A DNA stretch of 9,679 nt from NCBI GenBank assembly GCA_045586385.1, contig JAZNAE010000102.1, positions 1 to 9,679 of the forward strand, written 5' to 3'. Shown in pieces: positions 1 through 6,100 of this stretch (within the stretch, counting starts at the first letter, position 1; each line of letters starts with the position of its first letter). The notes under the pieces were generated by a model. That model ran no database searches. It was not told the origin of the DNA and saw nothing but the letters and a program-made list of their open reading frames with translations. This DNA comes from Suilimivivens sp045586385 (GTDB taxonomy: Bacteria > Bacillota > Clostridia > Lachnospirales > Lachnospiraceae). A program made the translations under genes and the position numbers.

Positions 1-379
1 AGGACATAGATCCCAAATTAAAAGAGAGAGAAATGCGCAGAAAGACACAAGACCTTCAGCTAAGTTATCTTACGCAAGAGTGTCTGTTCAGAAAGCATGT
101 TTCGTGTTAGATGCCATCAGAGGCAAAGATGTAGCAACTGCCTTGGCAATTTTAGAGTACAATCCCAGATATGCTTCCAGCATCATCAAGAAGTTATTAC
201 AGTCCGCAATCGCAAACGCTGAAAATAACAACGGTATGAATGCTGAAAACCTTTATGTTGCAGAATGTTATGCAAATAAAGGACCTACAATGAAGAGAGT
301 AAAACCGAGAGCACAGGGTAGAGCTTACAGAATCGAAAAGAGAATGAGCCACATTACACTCGTGCTTGATGAAAGATAG
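1..379 (+). CDS. rplV: 50S ribosomal protein L22, 5' end outside the window
   Basis: L22 is a large-subunit protein that binds 23S rRNA early in assembly and whose long beta-hairpin lines the peptide exit tunnel. Reading from base 2 gives an uninterrupted 125-residue frame beginning GHRSQIKRERNAQKDTRPSA, which matches the usual L22 N-terminal region just after the initiator MAK, so only a few codons are missing on the left. Family hallmarks follow: SYARVSVQKACFVLDAIRGK, then NAENNNGMNAENLYVAECYA and the tunnel-hairpin region rich in K and R (GPTMKRVKPRAQGRAYRIEK), ending in SHITLVLDER. A GTG at base 80 could be mistaken for the start but lies inside the conserved domain. The TAG stop overlaps the AGGAGG ribosome binding site of rpsC, which starts 11 bases on. 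Confidence 0.97.
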   Translation, partial: GHRSQIKRERNAQKDTRPSAKLSYARVSVQKACFVLDAIRGKDVATALAILEYNPRYASSIIKKLLQSAIANAENNNGMNAENLYVAECYANKGPTMKRVKPRAQGRAYRIEKRMSHITLVLDER

Positions 380-390
380 GAGGAAAAATA

Positions 391-1059
391 ATGGGACAGA
401 AAGTTAATCCTCACGGCCTCAGAGTCGGTGTTATTAAGGATTGGGATTCTAAATGGTATGCAGATGCAGAATTTTCTGATTTCCTCGTAGAAGACTACGA
501 CATCAGAAAATACCTTAAGAAGAAATTATTTAGTGCCGGAATTTCCAAAATTGAAATTGAAAGAGCGGCAGGCAGAGTTAAAGTTGTTATTTATACAGCT
601 AAGCCCGGTGTTGTAATCGGTAAGGGTGGTGCTGAGATCGAAATTACTAAGAAAGAACTTGCTAAAATGACAGGCAAGAAAGTATTAGTAGATATCAAAG
701 AAATCAAGAGACCTGATAAGGATGCACAGCTTGTAGCAGAAAACATTGCTCAGCAGCTTGAAAACCGTGTATCTTTCAGACGTGCAATGAAGTCCTGCAT
801 GGGTAGAACAATGAAGTCCGGAGCTCTTGGTATCAAGACATCTTGTTCAGGACGTCTCGGCGGTGCTGATATGGCTCGTACAGAGTTCTACAGCGAAGGT
901 ACTATTCCGCTTCAGACATTACGTGCAGATATCGATTACGGATTTGCAGAAGCAGATACAACCTATGGTAAAGTAGGTGTTAAAGTATGGATTTACAAGG
1001 GTGAAGTACTTCCTACTAAGAAGAATGAAGAAAAAGTGCAGGAAGGGAGCGATAAATAA
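391..1059 (+). CDS. rpsC: 30S ribosomal protein S3
   Basis: S3 sits at the mRNA entry side of the small subunit with S4 and S5 and contributes to mRNA unwinding and decoding fidelity. The 222-residue protein opens with the typical MGQKVNPHGLRVGVI. It has a type II KH RNA-binding domain around residues 38-107, with the GxxG loop visible as GKGG at 77-80 in KPGVVIGKGGAEIE. The C-terminal S3 domain follows, with the motifs CMGRTMKSGALGIK, SGRLGGADMARTE and the IDYG segment. Length is normal for Firmicutes, with an acidic/basic tail (TKKNEEKVQEGSDK) that usually varies. The start is fixed by AGGAGG at 378-383, 7 bases upstream. The stop shares one base with the rplP start (TAATG), suggesting translational coupling. 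Confidence 0.98.
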   Translation: MGQKVNPHGLRVGVIKDWDSKWYADAEFSDFLVEDYDIRKYLKKKLFSAGISKIEIERAAGRVKVVIYTAKPGVVIGKGGAEIEITKKELAKMTGKKVLVDIKEIKRPDKDAQLVAENIAQQLENRVSFRRAMKSCMGRTMKSGALGIKTSCSGRLGGADMARTEFYSEGTIPLQTLRADIDYGFAEADTTYGKVGVKVWIYKGEVLPTKKNEEKVQEGSDK

Positions 1060-1496
1060 TGTTAATGCCTAAAAGAGTTAAACGTCGTAAACAGTTCCGT
1101 GGCACCATGAGAGGTAAGGCAAGCCGTGGCAACACAATTACTTACGGTGAATTCGGTATTGTTGCAGCAGAACCTTGTTGGATTAAATCTAACCAGATCG
1201 AAGCAGCCCGTGTAGCTATGACTCGTCATATCAAGCGTGGTGGTAAGGTTTGGATTAAGATTTTCCCTGATAAACCAGTAACAGCAAAACCAGCAGAAAC
1301 ACGTATGGGTTCCGGTAAAGGTACACTGGAATACTGGGTAGCAGTTGTTAAACCCGGCCGTGTAATGTTTGAAATCTCAGGAGTAGCTGAAGAAACAGCA
1401 AGAGAAGCATTAAGACTTGCAACACACAAGCTTCCTTGCAAGTGTAAAATCGTTTCTAAGGCAGACTTGGAAGGCGGTGTATCAAATGAAAACTAA
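1059..1496 (+). CDS. rplP: 50S ribosomal protein L16
   Basis: L16 lies near the A-site and peptidyl transferase region of the large subunit and helps position aminoacyl-tRNA. The 145-residue protein starts MLMPKRVKRRKQFRG. It carries the family motifs GEFGIVAAEP (30-39), QIEAARVAMTRHIKRGGKVW and TRMGSGKGTLEYWVAVVKPG (81-100). R82 of that last motif corresponds approximately to the arginine hydroxylated in E. coli L16; whether it is modified here is unknown. The ATG at 1059 overlaps the rpsC stop by one base and has AAGGGAG (1043-1049) 9 bases upstream. The in-frame ATG at 1065 would be 15 bases away, so 1059 is preferred. The 3' end overlaps the rpmC start by 11 bases. Confidence 0.98.
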   Translation: MLMPKRVKRRKQFRGTMRGKASRGNTITYGEFGIVAAEPCWIKSNQIEAARVAMTRHIKRGGKVWIKIFPDKPVTAKPAETRMGSGKGTLEYWVAVVKPGRVMFEISGVAEETAREALRLATHKLPCKCKIVSKADLEGGVSNEN

Positions 1497-1692
1497 TAAG
1501 TATGTAGAAGATTTAAAAGCAAAATCAGCTGCAGAATTAGCACAGGAATTAGTAGCTGCTAAGAAAGAACTTTTCAATTTGAGATTCCAGAATGCAACCA
1601 ACCAGCTGGATAATACAGCAAGAATCAAAGAAGTAAGAAAGAATATCGCAAGAATTCAGACAGTTATTACTATGAAACAGAAAGAAGCTTAA
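1486..1692 (+). CDS. rpmC: 50S ribosomal protein L29
   Basis: L29 is a small two-helix protein near the peptide tunnel exit, next to L23, where nascent-chain factors dock. The 68-residue product MKTNKYVEDLKAKSAAELAQ is a normal length. It shows the family hallmarks KKELFNLRFQNATNQLDNT (26-44) and RIKEVRKNIARIQT (46-59) and is strongly helical and basic. The same frame stays open upstream to base 1417 within rplP, but the family N-terminus and an AAGGCGG-type ribosome binding site about 10 bases upstream, inside rplP, set the start at ATG 1486. It overlaps rplP by 11 bases in a different frame, so coupled or re-initiating translation is likely. Confidence 0.96.
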   Translation: MKTNKYVEDLKAKSAAELAQELVAAKKELFNLRFQNATNQLDNTARIKEVRKNIARIQTVITMKQKEA

Positions 1693-1734
1693 GGTTGTAA
1701 GCTGAATGTCAAGAAAGGAAAGGAGACGTAAGTC

Positions 1735-1989
1735 GTGGAAAGAAATTTAAGAAAAACACGTACCGGTAAGGTTATCAGTGATAAAATGGATAAGACAATC
1801 GTTGTTGCTGTTGAAAACCATGTAAAACATCCTCTTTACAAGAAGATTGTAAAAGATACTTACAAATTAAAAGCACATGACGAAAACAACGAATGCCGTA
1901 TCGGTGATACAGTTAAAGTAATGGAAACAAGACCTTTATCTAAAGATAAGAGATGGAGACTTGTAGAAATCGTAGAAAGAGCAAAATAA
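1735..1989 (+). CDS. rpsQ: 30S ribosomal protein S17, GTG start
   Basis: S17 is an OB-fold small-subunit protein that binds the 5' domain of 16S rRNA early in assembly. The 84-residue product reads MERNLRKTRTGKVISDKMDK at the N-terminus. It has the family signature GDTVKVMETRPLSKDKRWRL (57-76) and a typical length for Firmicutes. The start codon is GTG, supported by AGGAG at 1721-1725 with 9-base spacing and by agreement with the usual N-terminus; no in-frame ATG fits the family. It is separated from rpmC by 42 bases. A 60-base structured gap follows, at the conventional boundary between the S10 and spc segments. Confidence 0.97.
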   Translation: MERNLRKTRTGKVISDKMDKTIVVAVENHVKHPLYKKIVKDTYKLKAHDENNECRIGDTVKVMETRPLSKDKRWRLVEIVERAK

Positions 1990-2000
1990 TTTGCTTAGGC

Positions 2001-2034
2001 AAAATAAAAAAACGTTCGCATTTGAGCGAAGTTT
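2001..2034 (-). terminator. hairpin with U-tract on the minus strand, possible antisense terminator
   Basis: The arms TTCGC (2015-2019) and GCGAA (2026-2030) pair around a 6-base loop. The stem extends outward through bases 2010-2013 and 2031-2034 with one bulged base (2014), giving 9 pairs. Read on the minus strand, the hairpin is followed directly by TTTTATTTT, the shape of an intrinsic terminator. Read on the plus strand, it is followed by GTTTGGAAGGAG and does not look like one. The stem has only four G-C pairs, so strength is modest. It could block antisense transcripts entering rpsQ, or be a simple intercistronic hairpin just ahead of the rplN ribosome binding site (2037-2042). Confidence 0.35.
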
Positions 2035-2049
2035 GGAAGGAGAATTAGC

Positions 2050-2418
2050 ATGATTCAACAAGAAAGCAGACTTAAGGTTGCTGATAACACAGGTGCTAAG
2101 GAAATCCTCTGCATCAGAGTTATGGGCGGATCTACAAGAAGATATGCACAGATCGGCGATATCATTGTTGCTACGGTTAAAGATGCAACACCTGGCGGCG
2201 TTGTTAAAAAAGGCGATGTAGTAAAAGCTGTCGTTGTTCGTACTGTAAAAGGCGCTCGTCGTAAAGACGGATCTTATATTAAATTTGACGAAAATGCTGC
2301 TGTTATCATTAAAGATGATAAGACTCCCAGAGGAACCCGTATTTTTGGACCGGTAGCAAGAGAGCTTCGTGAAAAACAGTTTATGAAAATTGTTTCCCTG
2401 GCTCCCGAAGTATTATAG
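2050..2418 (+). CDS. rplN: 50S ribosomal protein L14
   Basis: L14 binds 23S rRNA at the subunit interface and contributes to the intersubunit bridge near S12/helix 44. In bacteria it is also the docking site for the silencing factor RsfS. The 122-residue length is exactly typical. The sequence runs MIQQESRLKVADNTGAKEIL, then the conserved GGVVKKGDVVKAVVVRTVKG (49-68) and the C-terminal block PRGTRIFGPVARELR (93-107). The start is set by AAGGAG at 2037-2042, 7 bases upstream. It is the first gene of the spc segment. No convincing promoter precedes it, so it is probably read through from the S10 segment. Confidence 0.98.
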   Translation: MIQQESRLKVADNTGAKEILCIRVMGGSTRRYAQIGDIIVATVKDATPGGVVKKGDVVKAVVVRTVKGARRKDGSYIKFDENAAVIIKDDKTPRGTRIFGPVARELREKQFMKIVSLAPEVL

Positions 2419-2430
2419 GAGGTACACAGC

Positions 2431-2742
2431 ATGGCAACTTTAAAGATTAAAAAAGGCGATACCGTAAAGGTTATTGCCGGTAAAGATAATGGAAAAGAAG
2501 GCAAGGTGCTTTCCGTAGACGCTAAGAACGGCAAAGTGATTGTAGAAGGCGTTGGCGTTGTTACAAAGCATACAAAACCTTCAGCAGCTAACCAGAATGG
2601 TGGAATTATTCAAAAAGAAGCTCCCATTGACATTTCAAACGTTATGTACGTTCACAAGGGAAAAGCTACAAGAGTAGGTTTTAAGATGGACGGAGATAAG
2701 AAAGTACGTATTGCAAAGTCAACAGGTGAAGTGATTGACTAA
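2431..2742 (+). CDS. rplX: 50S ribosomal protein L24
   Basis: L24 is an assembly-initiator protein of the large subunit that binds the 5' domain of 23S rRNA and later lies near the tunnel exit. The 103-residue product begins MATLKIKKGDTVKVIAGKDN and carries a KOW motif at about residues 7-33. The continuation GKVIVEGVGVVTKHTKPS and the PIDISNVMYV block are standard for bacterial L24. The start has AGGAGG at 2417-2422, which overlaps the rplN stop codon, with 8-base spacing. The upstream gap is only 12 bases. Confidence 0.97.
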   Translation: MATLKIKKGDTVKVIAGKDNGKEGKVLSVDAKNGKVIVEGVGVVTKHTKPSAANQNGGIIQKEAPIDISNVMYVHKGKATRVGFKMDGDKKVRIAKSTGEVID

Positions 2743-2766
2743 TTCTAGGAAAGGAGAACTGGAAGC

Positions 2767-3306
2767 GTGAGCAGACTTAAAACAATGTATAATGATGAGA
2801 TCGTAGAAGCTATGATCAAAAAGTTCGGATATAAGAACATCATGGAAGTACCTAAGCTTGACAAGATTGTTGTTAACATGGGCGTAGGCGAAGCAAAAGA
2901 TAACGCAAAGTTACTTGAATCTGCTGTTAAGGACATGGAAACAATCACAGGTCAGAAGGCTGTACTTACCAAAGCTAAAAAATCTGTTGCTAACTTCAAA
3001 ATCAGAGAAGGTATGGCTATCGGATGTAAGACTACACTGCGTGGTGAAAAGATGTATGAGTTTTTAGATCGTCTTGTAAACCTTGCATTACCTCGTGTGC
3101 GTGACTTTAGAGGTGTAAATGCTAATGCATTTGACGGAAGAGGAAACTACTCCTTAGGTATCAAAGAACAGCTTATCTTCCCTGAAATCGAATACGATAA
3201 GGTTGATAAAGTAAGAGGTATGGATATCATCTTTGTTACCACAGCTAAGACAGATGAAGAAGCACGTGAGTTATTAAGATTATTCAATATGCCATTCGCA
3301 AAGTAA
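2767..3306 (+). CDS. rplE: 50S ribosomal protein L5, GTG start
   Basis: L5 binds 5S rRNA with L18, anchors it in the central protuberance and contacts P-site tRNA. The 179-residue protein has a typical length. It shows the signature TGQKAVLTKAKKSVANFKIR (61-80), LPRVRDFRGVN (108-118) and a C-terminal YDKVDKVRGMDI segment. The start codon is GTG, with AAGGAG at 2751-2756 and a 10-base spacer. The next in-frame ATG (2785) would remove the conserved SRLK N-terminus and leave poor spacing, so GTG is preferred. In E. coli the S8 repressor binds near the start of this gene; I do not see a clear copy of that site here. Confidence 0.97.
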   Translation: MSRLKTMYNDEIVEAMIKKFGYKNIMEVPKLDKIVVNMGVGEAKDNAKLLESAVKDMETITGQKAVLTKAKKSVANFKIREGMAIGCKTTLRGEKMYEFLDRLVNLALPRVRDFRGVNANAFDGRGNYSLGIKEQLIFPEIEYDKVDKVRGMDIIFVTTAKTDEEARELLRLFNMPFAK

Positions 3307-3327
3307 AGAAGGAGGTAAATAGAATCC

Positions 3328-3513
3328 ATGGCTAAGACTTCAATGAAGATTAAACAACAGCGTAAACCGAAATTCTCCACAAGAGAATATACTCGTTGTA
3401 ATATTTGTGGACGTCCACATGCTGTATTAAGAAAATACGGAATCTGCAGAATTTGCTTCCGTGAATTGGCATACAAGGGACAGATTCCCGGTGTCAAAAA
3501 AGCGAGCTGGTAA
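3328..3513 (+). CDS. rpsN: 30S ribosomal protein S14, zinc-binding (type Z)
   Basis: S14 is a late-assembling protein of the small-subunit head. At 61 residues this is the short zinc-ribbon form, not the about 100-residue zinc-free form. Four cysteines are intact in two CxxC pairs: C24/C27 in CNICGRPH and C40/C43 in CRICFREL. The N-terminus MAKTSMKIKQQRKPKFSTRE and the C-terminal GQIPGVKKASW are the usual ends. AGGAGGT at 3310-3316 lies 11 bases before the ATG. It is often annotated rpsZ or rpsN1. Many Firmicutes keep a second, zinc-free copy elsewhere for zinc starvation; this window cannot show whether one exists here. Confidence 0.98.
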   Translation: MAKTSMKIKQQRKPKFSTREYTRCNICGRPHAVLRKYGICRICFRELAYKGQIPGVKKASW

Positions 3514-3536
3514 AAAGTTTAAAGGAGGAAAATACA

Positions 3537-3938
3537 ATGACAATGAGCGATCCTATTGCAGATATGCTTACAAGAATCCGTAATGCAAACACTGCAAAAC
3601 ACGATACAGTAGATGTTCCCTCTTCAAAAATGAAACTGGCAATTGCAGATATTCTTGTAGAGGAAGGATTTATTAAGAAATATGACCTGATTGATGAAGG
3701 AAACTTCAAAACTATCCGCATCACATTAAAGTACGGTGCTGACAGAAATGAAAAGATCATCACAGGATTAAAGAGAATCTCAAAACCCGGTCTTCGTATT
3801 TACGCAGGCAAGGATGAGCTTCCCAGAGTACTTGGTGGATTAGGAATTGCAATTATTTCTACAAACCAGGGTGTTGTAACTGATAAAAAGGCTAGAGAAT
3901 TACAGGTAGGCGGCGAAGTGCTTGCGTACGTATGGTAA
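3537..3938 (+). CDS. rpsH: 30S ribosomal protein S8
   Basis: S8 binds helix 21 of 16S rRNA in the central domain and is a primary assembly protein. In E. coli it is also the translational repressor of the spc operon; that role is not established for this lineage. The 133-residue protein begins MTMSDPIADMLTRIRNAN and ends with the RNA-binding signature GLGIAIISTNQGVVTDKKAR (101-120) and GGEVLAYVW. AGGAGG at 3523-3528 is 8 bases from the ATG at 3537. The second in-frame ATG at 3543 would leave 14 bases, so the longer form is chosen, although family members often begin at MSDPIAD. Confidence 0.97.
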   Translation: MTMSDPIADMLTRIRNANTAKHDTVDVPSSKMKLAIADILVEEGFIKKYDLIDEGNFKTIRITLKYGADRNEKIITGLKRISKPGLRIYAGKDELPRVLGGLGIAIISTNQGVVTDKKARELQVGGEVLAYVW

Positions 3939-3964
3939 TCCTCTAATAGTATATTAATAGGAGG
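3939..3964 (+). promoter_or_regulatory. possible hairpin covering the rplF ribosome binding site
   Basis: The 33-base rpsH-rplF gap contains TAATA (3944-3948) and TATTA (3952-3956) as a perfect 5-bp stem with a 3-base loop. CCTC (3940-3943) immediately before it can pair with GAGG (3961-3964), which is the core of the rplF Shine-Dalgarno sequence AGGAGGT (3959-3965). A 4-base bulge separates the two stems. If it forms, the site would be closed until a ribosome finishing rpsH opens it, coupling L6 to S8 synthesis. The structure is short and AU-rich, so this is a tentative reading. Confidence 0.25.
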
Positions 3965-3971
3965 TACGGGC

Positions 3972-4514
3972 ATGTCACGTATAGGAAGAATGCCAATCGC
4001 GATTCCTGCAGGCGTAACTGTAGAAATTGCAGAAAATAATAAAGTGACTGTAAAAGGTCCTAAAGGAACACTGGAAAGAGTGCTTCCCGCAGAAATGGAA
4101 ATCAAAGTAGAGGGTGCTGAAATCGTAGTAAGCAGACCCAACGATTTAAAGAAAATGAAATCTTTACATGGTCTTACAAGAACACTTATCAACAACATGG
4201 TAGTAGGTGTTACTGCAGGCTATGAAAAGAAGCTGGAAGTAAACGGTGTTGGTTACAGAGCAGCAAAATCCGGAAAGACTTTAACCTTATCTTTAGGATA
4301 TTCACATCCGGTTGAGATGACTGACCCTGAAGGAATTGAAACAGTTCTTGAAGGACAGAACATCATTATTGTAAAAGGTATCGACAAAGAAAAAGTTGGC
4401 CAATTCGCAGCTGAAATCAGAGACAAGAGAAGACCTGAACCTTACAAAGGTAAAGGTATCAAGTATGCTGATGAAGTTATCAGACGTAAAGTTGGTAAGA
4501 CTGGTAAGAAATAA
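3972..4514 (+). CDS. rplF: 50S ribosomal protein L6
   Basis: L6 binds 23S rRNA helix 97 near the factor-binding centre and the sarcin-ricin loop. The 180-residue product begins MSRIGRMPIAIPAGVTVEIA and consists of the two tandem L6 folds (about 1-82 and 83-170). The second carries the C-terminal signature PEPYKGKGIKY (155-165), followed by the basic tail RRKVGKTGKK. Length is normal. The ribosome binding site AGGAGGT (3959-3965) is strong, but may lie in a small hairpin formed with the 3' end of the rpsH gap. Confidence 0.98.
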   Translation: MSRIGRMPIAIPAGVTVEIAENNKVTVKGPKGTLERVLPAEMEIKVEGAEIVVSRPNDLKKMKSLHGLTRTLINNMVVGVTAGYEKKLEVNGVGYRAAKSGKTLTLSLGYSHPVEMTDPEGIETVLEGQNIIIVKGIDKEKVGQFAAEIRDKRRPEPYKGKGIKYADEVIRRKVGKTGKK

Positions 4515-4534
4515 GAGATAAGGAGAGTGTAAAA

Positions 4535-4903
4535 ATGGTTAGTAAAGAATCAAGACAGAAAGTCCGTGTAAAAAAACACATGAAAATACGTAACCGTTTC
4601 AGCGGTACCGCGCAGAGACCTCGTTTAGCTGTGTTTAGAAGCAATAATCATATGTATGCTCAAATTATTGACGATACAGTTGGCAATACTTTAGTTGCAG
4701 CTTCTACACTTGAAAAAGATGTAAAGGCTGAGCTTGAAAAGACCAATAACGTTGATGCAGCAGCATACCTTGGAACAGTTATTGCTAAGAGAGCAATTGA
4801 AAAAGGTATTGATACCGTAGTCTTTGATAGAGGCGGCTTTATATACCAGGGTAAAATTGAAGCATTAGCTGATGCAGCCAGAGAAGCTGGCTTAAAATTC
4901 TAG
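4535..4903 (+). CDS. rplR: 50S ribosomal protein L18
   Basis: L18 binds 5S rRNA and, with L5, forms the 5S ribonucleoprotein of the central protuberance. The 122-residue protein has a basic, probably flexible N-terminus (MVSKESRQKVRVKKHMKIRN) that contacts RNA. It continues with RPRLAVFRSNNHMYAQIIDD and the conserved C-terminal block FDRGGFIYQGKIEALADAAR (97-116), ending AGLKF. AAGGAG at 4520-4525 precedes the ATG by 9 bases. The gap from rplF is 20 bases. Confidence 0.98.
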   Translation: MVSKESRQKVRVKKHMKIRNRFSGTAQRPRLAVFRSNNHMYAQIIDDTVGNTLVAASTLEKDVKAELEKTNNVDAAAYLGTVIAKRAIEKGIDTVVFDRGGFIYQGKIEALADAAREAGLKF

Positions 4904-4921
4904 GAAAGGAAGAAGTAGATC

Positions 4922-5431
4922 ATGAAGAATACTATCATAGATGTAAGCCAGTTAGAGTTAAGCGATAAGGTTGTTGCTATCAAGCGTGTAACCAAAACTG
5001 TAAAGGGTGGACGTAACATGCGTTTCACAGCTTTAGTAGTAGTAGGTGACGGCAACGGTCATGTAGGCGCAGGACTTGGCAAGGCTGTTGAAATTCCCGA
5101 AGCAATCCGTAAGGGAAAAGAAGATGCAATGAAAAACATCGTGAAAATTGCACTTGATGAAAACAATTCCGTTACACATGATTTCATCGGAAAATTCGGT
5201 TCTGCAAGCGTTCTTTTAAAGAAGGCTCCCGAAGGTACAGGTATCATCGCAGGTGGTCCCGCCCGTATCGTTTGTGAACTTGCAGGTATCAAGAATATCC
5301 GTACAAAATCACTTGGTTCCAACAATAAGCAGAACGTAGTTCTTGCAACTATCGCAGGTTTAAGTCAGTTAAAGACACCTGAAGAAGTAGCTAAGAACCG
5401 TGGAAAATCTGTAGAAGAAATTATGGCATAG
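4922..5431 (+). CDS. rpsE: 30S ribosomal protein S5
   Basis: S5 lies at the mRNA entry pore and the S4/S5 interface, where mutations alter decoding accuracy and spectinomycin response. The 169-residue product has an N-terminal double-stranded-RNA-binding-like domain. This includes KVVAIKRVTKTVKGGRNMRF and the glycine-rich GDGNGHVGAGLGKA (42-55). A C-terminal domain follows, with KAPEGTGIIAGGPARIVCEL and IKNIRTKSLGSNNKQNVV. The VKGGR loop (28-31) is the region where spectinomycin-resistance changes are known in other bacteria; it looks like the ordinary wild-type form here. The AGGAAG site (4907-4912) is weaker than its neighbours, with 9-base spacing. Confidence 0.98.
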   Translation: MKNTIIDVSQLELSDKVVAIKRVTKTVKGGRNMRFTALVVVGDGNGHVGAGLGKAVEIPEAIRKGKEDAMKNIVKIALDENNSVTHDFIGKFGSASVLLKKAPEGTGIIAGGPARIVCELAGIKNIRTKSLGSNNKQNVVLATIAGLSQLKTPEEVAKNRGKSVEEIMA

Positions 5432-5444
5432 GAGGGAATAAAAG

Positions 5445-5633
5445 ATGGCAGAACAGAAAATGTTAAAAGTTACTTTAGTAAAGTCTACTATCGGTGCAGT
5501 TCCCAAGCATAAAGCTACAGTTGAGTCTATGGGACTTAGAAAGCTGAACAAGACAATCTTGTTACCTGACAATGCGGCAACAAGAGGACAGATTCAGCAG
5601 ATCAGACATTTAGTTAAAGTAGAAGAAGCTTAA
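5445..5633 (+). CDS. rpmD: 50S ribosomal protein L30
   Basis: L30 is a small bacterial and archaeal large-subunit protein of a ferredoxin-like alpha/beta fold on the solvent side. The 62-residue protein MAEQKMLKVTLVKSTIGAVP matches the family: the KVTLVKSTIG strand, KHKATVESMGLRKLNKTI (21-38), and QIQQIRHLVKVEEA at the end. Length is typical. AGGAGG at 5430-5435 overlaps the rpsE stop codon and lies 9 bases from the ATG. It sits between rpsE and rplO, its usual position. Confidence 0.97.
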   Translation: MAEQKMLKVTLVKSTIGAVPKHKATVESMGLRKLNKTILLPDNAATRGQIQQIRHLVKVEEA

Positions 5634-5659
5634 TTAAGAGAAGATAAGGAGGTGTCAGC

Positions 5660-6100
5660 ATGGAATTATCTAATTTAAGACCTGCAGAAGGTTCTACAAA
5701 GAGTGATAATTTTAGAAGAGGTCGTGGACACGGTTCAGGAAATGGTAAGACAGCCGGTAAAGGTCACAAAGGTCAGAAAGCTCGTTCAGGAGCACCCAGA
5801 CCGGGCTTTGAAGGTGGTCAGATGCCTTTATACAGAAGAATTCCGAAGAGAGGCTTTACTTGCCCCAGTTCTAAGGATATCGTAGGAATCAATTTAAGTG
5901 CACTTGACAGATTTGAAGACGGCGCTGTTGTAGATATCGAAGCATTACTCGAGTCCGGCATCGTTAAAAATCCTAAAGATGGCGTTAAGATCCTCGGAAA
6001 CGGAGAAATTACCAAGAAGCTTACAGTAAAGGCAAATGCATTCAGTGCATCTGCAAAGGAAAAAATTGAAGCTATTGGTGGAACAGCAGAGGTGATCTAA
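5660..6100 (+). CDS. rplO: 50S ribosomal protein L15
   Basis: L15 is a late-assembly protein whose extended glycine/arginine-rich N-terminus threads into 23S rRNA. The 146-residue product begins MELSNLRPAEGSTKSDNFRR. It contains the characteristic glycine-rich stretch GRGHGSGNGKTAGKGHKGQK (21-40) and the GAPRPGFEGGQMPLYRRIPK block (45-64). A globular C-terminal domain ends in KEKIEAIGGTAEVI. The ribosome binding site AAGGAGGTG (5646-5654) is one of the best matches to anti-SD in the window. The last codons carry GAGGTGATC (6089-6097), an extended anti-SD match serving secY, and the stop overlaps the secY start by one base. Confidence 0.98.
   Translation: MELSNLRPAEGSTKSDNFRRGRGHGSGNGKTAGKGHKGQKARSGAPRPGFEGGQMPLYRRIPKRGFTCPSSKDIVGINLSALDRFEDGAVVDIEALLESGIVKNPKDGVKILGNGEITKKLTVKANAFSASAKEKIEAIGGTAEVI

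Noticed and set aside
80..379. A 99-residue gene starting at the GTG at base 80
   Set aside because: The frame continues upstream to the window edge with conserved L22 sequence, so base 80 is internal to rplV.
1961..2049. A promoter for the spc segment before rplN
   Set aside because: TTGTAG and TTGCTT could be -35 candidates, but no acceptable -10 box lies at 16-18 bases downstream.
3147..3497. A 116-residue minus-strand frame across rplE/rpsN
   Set aside because: It is antisense to conserved coding sequence, with no recognisable motif and no supporting ribosome binding site.
3800..4198. A 132-residue minus-strand frame across rpsH/rplF
   Set aside because: It lies opposite two well-identified ribosomal genes, has no family features, and its reading follows from the codon pattern of the plus strand.
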